Part shown: piece after piece, positions 61,181 to 64,000 of the stretch
Position numbering within the stretch: position 1 is the stretch's first letter
How the letters are laid out: the number at the start of each line of letters is the position of its first letter
NCBI GenBank assembly: GCA_022592445.1
Contig: JABYQR010000002.1
Span: 248,001-312,000 of the forward strand
Direction of reading: 5' to 3'
Source of the DNA: Cytidiella melzeri
Lineage: Eukaryota > Basidiomycota > Agaricomycetes > Polyporales > Irpicaceae
Length of the DNA: 64,000 nucleotides
Program-made: the position numbers and the translations under genes
The notes under the pieces: generated by a model
Database searches by the model: none
What the model was told of the DNA's origin: nothing
Seen by the model: the letters and a program-made list of their open reading frames with translations, nothing else

Positions 61181-62993
61181 CGTCGCACAGTCTCGAGGTG
61201 AGCTCGTTTAAACGCTCAATGTCGCTTTATGAGTTTGGCGCTGTTTGGTCTCGCCTTCCTCGTTTTCAGTCATGCACTCGCCTCATCGACCATTTTCTTT
61301 TTTGACTTGTTCCTCTATTGCAGCTCATACTACATATACACCTTTCAAGTATATAAAACGGCAGTCAAAAACATGCATTCACAAAATTACCCTTGAGTCT
61401 TTGAGATCTACGTGCCCTACATAGTGTCCGACCATACAATAACATTATTGTTCTCAGTTACACTGATTTAGTATGAGTGTCTTGCCACCCACCACATAAA
61501 AATATGCGACAGAAACTGTGAGTAACAAACTAACCACAGACAACGGATCTTAAACTGCATGCTCCTCCTAAGCGCTCAGTCACGTGGACGTGTCATTGAT
61601 TGTTTGCTACTGTTTGATTCTGAGCGCCTGCATCAATTTATAGGCAGCCAGCAGACCCACTGCGCTCAAACACACCAAATCCCCTCATATCACATGGAGT
61701 CATCGTCCGCGATATTGGGCTCATCACGACTCCATGGCGATATTCTGGCTTTCATCATACCATTCACTGCATGGCTAACCAAACATCAGCCTACCTCCTA
61801 CCAAGCAAGTACGTACAACAACAGTCCTCATGCTTTTGACTGACTCCCAAACAGTACTCAAAATCATCATCCTCCACGGCAATCCCTTTTCTCACCAGCC
61901 GTATGAGCCCTTTTGGTGCATTACACAAGAGTGCCATGAGCGACAGGGGCATCATTGCGCTCTGACCGCGAGATCACTGATCTTCACAACCCTACATGCA
62001 AGAGGTAGGCACATGAAGAGGTTGTGCTGGGGACGATGGGAGTCAGGCTCCTACCCAGCCGCCCTATCGAGCTTGGTAGGACTTGTCTCGCGGGAGTTGA
62101 CGGAGAATGATATGTTCTAAACATGCAATGACATATACCAAATATAGAGATAACTGATTATTTATATTATTATTAACTGATGTGATTATATAAGAATACT
62201 TCCAGAAAGGGAAATCCAATCAAAAAATTTTAACCTTAATCCTATCAAGCTCTCTAGGACGGCTGGCACCAAACACTAGTAAACAGCAGGTTCCGGAATG
62301 GTAATGCTCAAGATTTTTCCTTTTACAGTTGCATCACCGCCGTACATCACCGGCGTAAGCGCAGCTGCTGCTTGTTTAACCTATATAATATAATATGTAG
62401 TTTCCCACGCCTTATTACAAGGACACTTTAAGGTAGCAGAGTTCCCACAGTCTTGATATGGGAATTATGCAGCCGTATATGGAAACTCTAGTAGTAACCA
62501 TCACATTAGATGAGACGTACAGATATGGGTTGTATAGACTAAGTAGTATAGCACTATAGGGATACAGCACATATATGTACACCTGTGTTCTAGTAGCAAA
62601 GGAAATGACATGAAAAGCACGTAGTACAACTCCAGAGGATGTCTAAAGCATACATCTGAGGACAAGTACTAGCATGAGTCATTTACTCATTATGTACACC
62701 TCTGGTACAAGTGCTGAGCCTAGTCATACAATGAGTCATGTATTCATAGCATGAGTCATGCATGAGTCATGCACTTAGTAATACAGTAGAATAGCTGAAG
62801 TAGACATGTATAGTAGTTGCTTACATAAGTAGATACAGACATGTATATAAGCAGAGCTGCTGAAGCAGCAAGAATAATAAGACTCATCTTCGAAGCTTAA
62901 CAGCCTCTACCCCTCGCAAACTTATTCCACTTTGTTACTGCTCGGCCCTCAATGAAAATAAATGAGACACAACTTTTTTTTCGGTGCACCTTA
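61181..62993. other. AT-rich gene-poor region
   Basis: From about 62120 onward the base composition becomes clearly AT-rich compared with the flanking genes. Short open frames at 61559-62120 have no recognisable features. The stretch includes a cluster of TGAGTCA motifs (listed separately). No gene or RNA is supported. Confidence 0.5.
62675..62769. promoter_or_regulatory. Cluster of four TGAGTCA (AP-1/Gcn4-type) motifs
   Basis: TGAGTCA occurs at 62675-62681, 62732-62738, 62752-62758 and 62763-62769, each inside an ATGAGTCAT context, the ideal bZIP half-site pair. It is about 225 bases upstream of the decayed helicase. It could be regulatory, or simply a local repeat of the palindromic word CATGAGTCATG. 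Confidence 0.35.
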
Positions 62994-64000
62994 ATGTCGC
63001 GTCCGTCGCGTCCTAGAACACTTTGTCCAGAAATCCCCAGTCTTGAAGTCATTTGACAAAAAGGCGAAGGGTTTTTTGGCTGCCGGCCGTGTCTTTGGCA
63101 GGCAGAGCTTGACCGGGCCATCCTCAATGGTGGCAAGGATGTTGTCGCGGTATCAGGCACAGGGTCTGGCAAAACTCTGACATTCTGGCTGCTCCTGCTA
63201 TTTTGCCCGGAAGGTATCCAAGTTGTTATCACCCCACTGAATATCCTTGGCGCTCAGAATAGAGACCAATTGGCAGCAAAAGGAATCAGCGCAATAGCCA
63301 TCGACACGCAAAGTATGTCATTGCAGGTTATGCAGGTATGTCAGAATCAACGTCAAGATGATATGACACGCTCTTATCACTTACCTAGGACATAATCGCG
63401 AGAAAGTATTGTGTTATTACCATTAACCCGGAGATAGCGCTTGCGTGAGGTGGGAAGTTTGAGAAGCTCTGGAAGGACCATGACTTCGTGTCGCGGATCA
63501 TCAGTATTGTGTGGGACAAAGCGCACTGTGTCAGTACCTGGGGGAAGTTTTGGAAGGAGTACACTGAGGCTGGTTGCCTTCAAAACATACTGGTGGAGAA
63601 AGTACCTTTCCTGGTTGTCTCAGCCACATTCCCTGAACAAATCATGAACAACGTCATGAGCACTCTCAAAATGGACCGCGATACAGCAAAATACATTCAC
63701 CAATCAAATGACCACCCAAATGTGTACCTGGGTGTCTGTCAAATTTGCCACTTGTTGAAGAGTTTCAAAGATCTCAAATTTCTTGTTCCGAAGCACTGGA
63801 AGCCCGGAGACAAGATCCCAAAGTTCCTGATCTTCTTCAACAGTATTCAGGAATCTGTCAACACAGTGAAGTCTTTATGGACAAAGATGCCATCTGAAAT
63901 GCGAAATTGTCTGGTGTGAACTCTGACATGACTAAGCAGTATTGTAAACTCACGACACGGGGTTTCAAAGGAGATGATGGCCCGTGCTGCCTTGGCTGCA
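62994..64000 (+). pseudogene. Decayed RecQ-like DEAD/H helicase, cut by the window end
   Basis: The frame holds FGCRPCLWQAELDRAILNGG, Walker A VSGTGSGKTLTFW, VVITPLNILGAQNRDQLAA, then after an intron (63336-63388) NPEIALA, GGKFEKLWKDHDF, IVWDKAHCVSTWG and FLVVSATFPEQIM. This matches the RecQ-like helicases that are multi-copy in many Agaricomycetes. The Walker B box is DKAH instead of DEAH. In-frame TGA stops lie at 63054-63056, 63446-63448 and about 63917, the last with continuation in another frame (NSDMTKQYCKLTTRGFKGD). It is therefore very probably non-functional. Confidence 0.85.

Overview
This is a gene-dense window from a filamentous basidiomycete, almost certainly an Agaricomycete. 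The evidence is the very high intron density (introns mostly 48-60 bases), a DUF6534 seven-helix membrane protein, a DUF6589-type reading frame, an opsin-related protein, a DNMT1-type cytosine methyltransferase with RFTS and BAH regions, a chromodomain Ty3 retrotransposon and a decayed RecQ-like helicase. By hand splicing I rebuilt 18 host genes, most of them with the reading frame closed through every exon.

Layout. 1-1080: edge region with a weak minus-strand gene trace. 1081-9000: PDA1 (pyruvate dehydrogenase E1 alpha), MDM1 (PXA-RGS-PX lipid tether) and CAF40/Rcd1 (CCR4-NOT). 9760-11906: a 20-exon DUF6534 gene. 12175-16240: a transposon cluster in which a hAT element with an 8-base target duplication sits inside one terminal inverted repeat of a second element carrying a DUF6589 fragment, followed by a TA-flanked MITE. 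16462-26738: an arrestin-fold protein, HSF1, COG6 and COA1; the last two are divergent. 26739-29480: unresolved, with coding-like fragments. 29481-30847: an unknown proline-rich coiled-coil protein. 31149-38639: a decayed fragment, then a young Ty3/chromovirus on the minus strand (LTRs nearly identical, TSD TCATG) whose integrase is split by a 708-base MITE. 39181-61180: a conserved block with opsin-related protein, ATG9, KEX2, MCM7, DNMT1, CAB5, GTR1, THR1 and RIB4. 61181-64000: AT-rich DNA with a TGAGTCA cluster, ending in a decayed RecQ-like helicase.

How the genes relate. Most are housekeeping: mitochondrial metabolism and assembly (PDA1, COA1), Golgi trafficking and processing (COG6, KEX2), autophagy and TORC1 (ATG9, GTR1), replication and methylation (MCM7 and DNMT1, head to head across 233 bases), and amino acid and cofactor synthesis (THR1, RIB4, CAB5). 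They do not form a metabolic cluster. DNMT1 next to a transposon-laden neighbourhood is consistent with methylation-based transposon control in this genome, but that is inference.

The most unusual features are the nested hAT/DUF6589 element, the MITE inside the Ty3 integrase, five GC-AG introns in five genes, several coding micro-exons of 7-18 bases, and the opsin-like protein lacking the retinal-binding lysine. All exon coordinates are manual and untested by transcript data.
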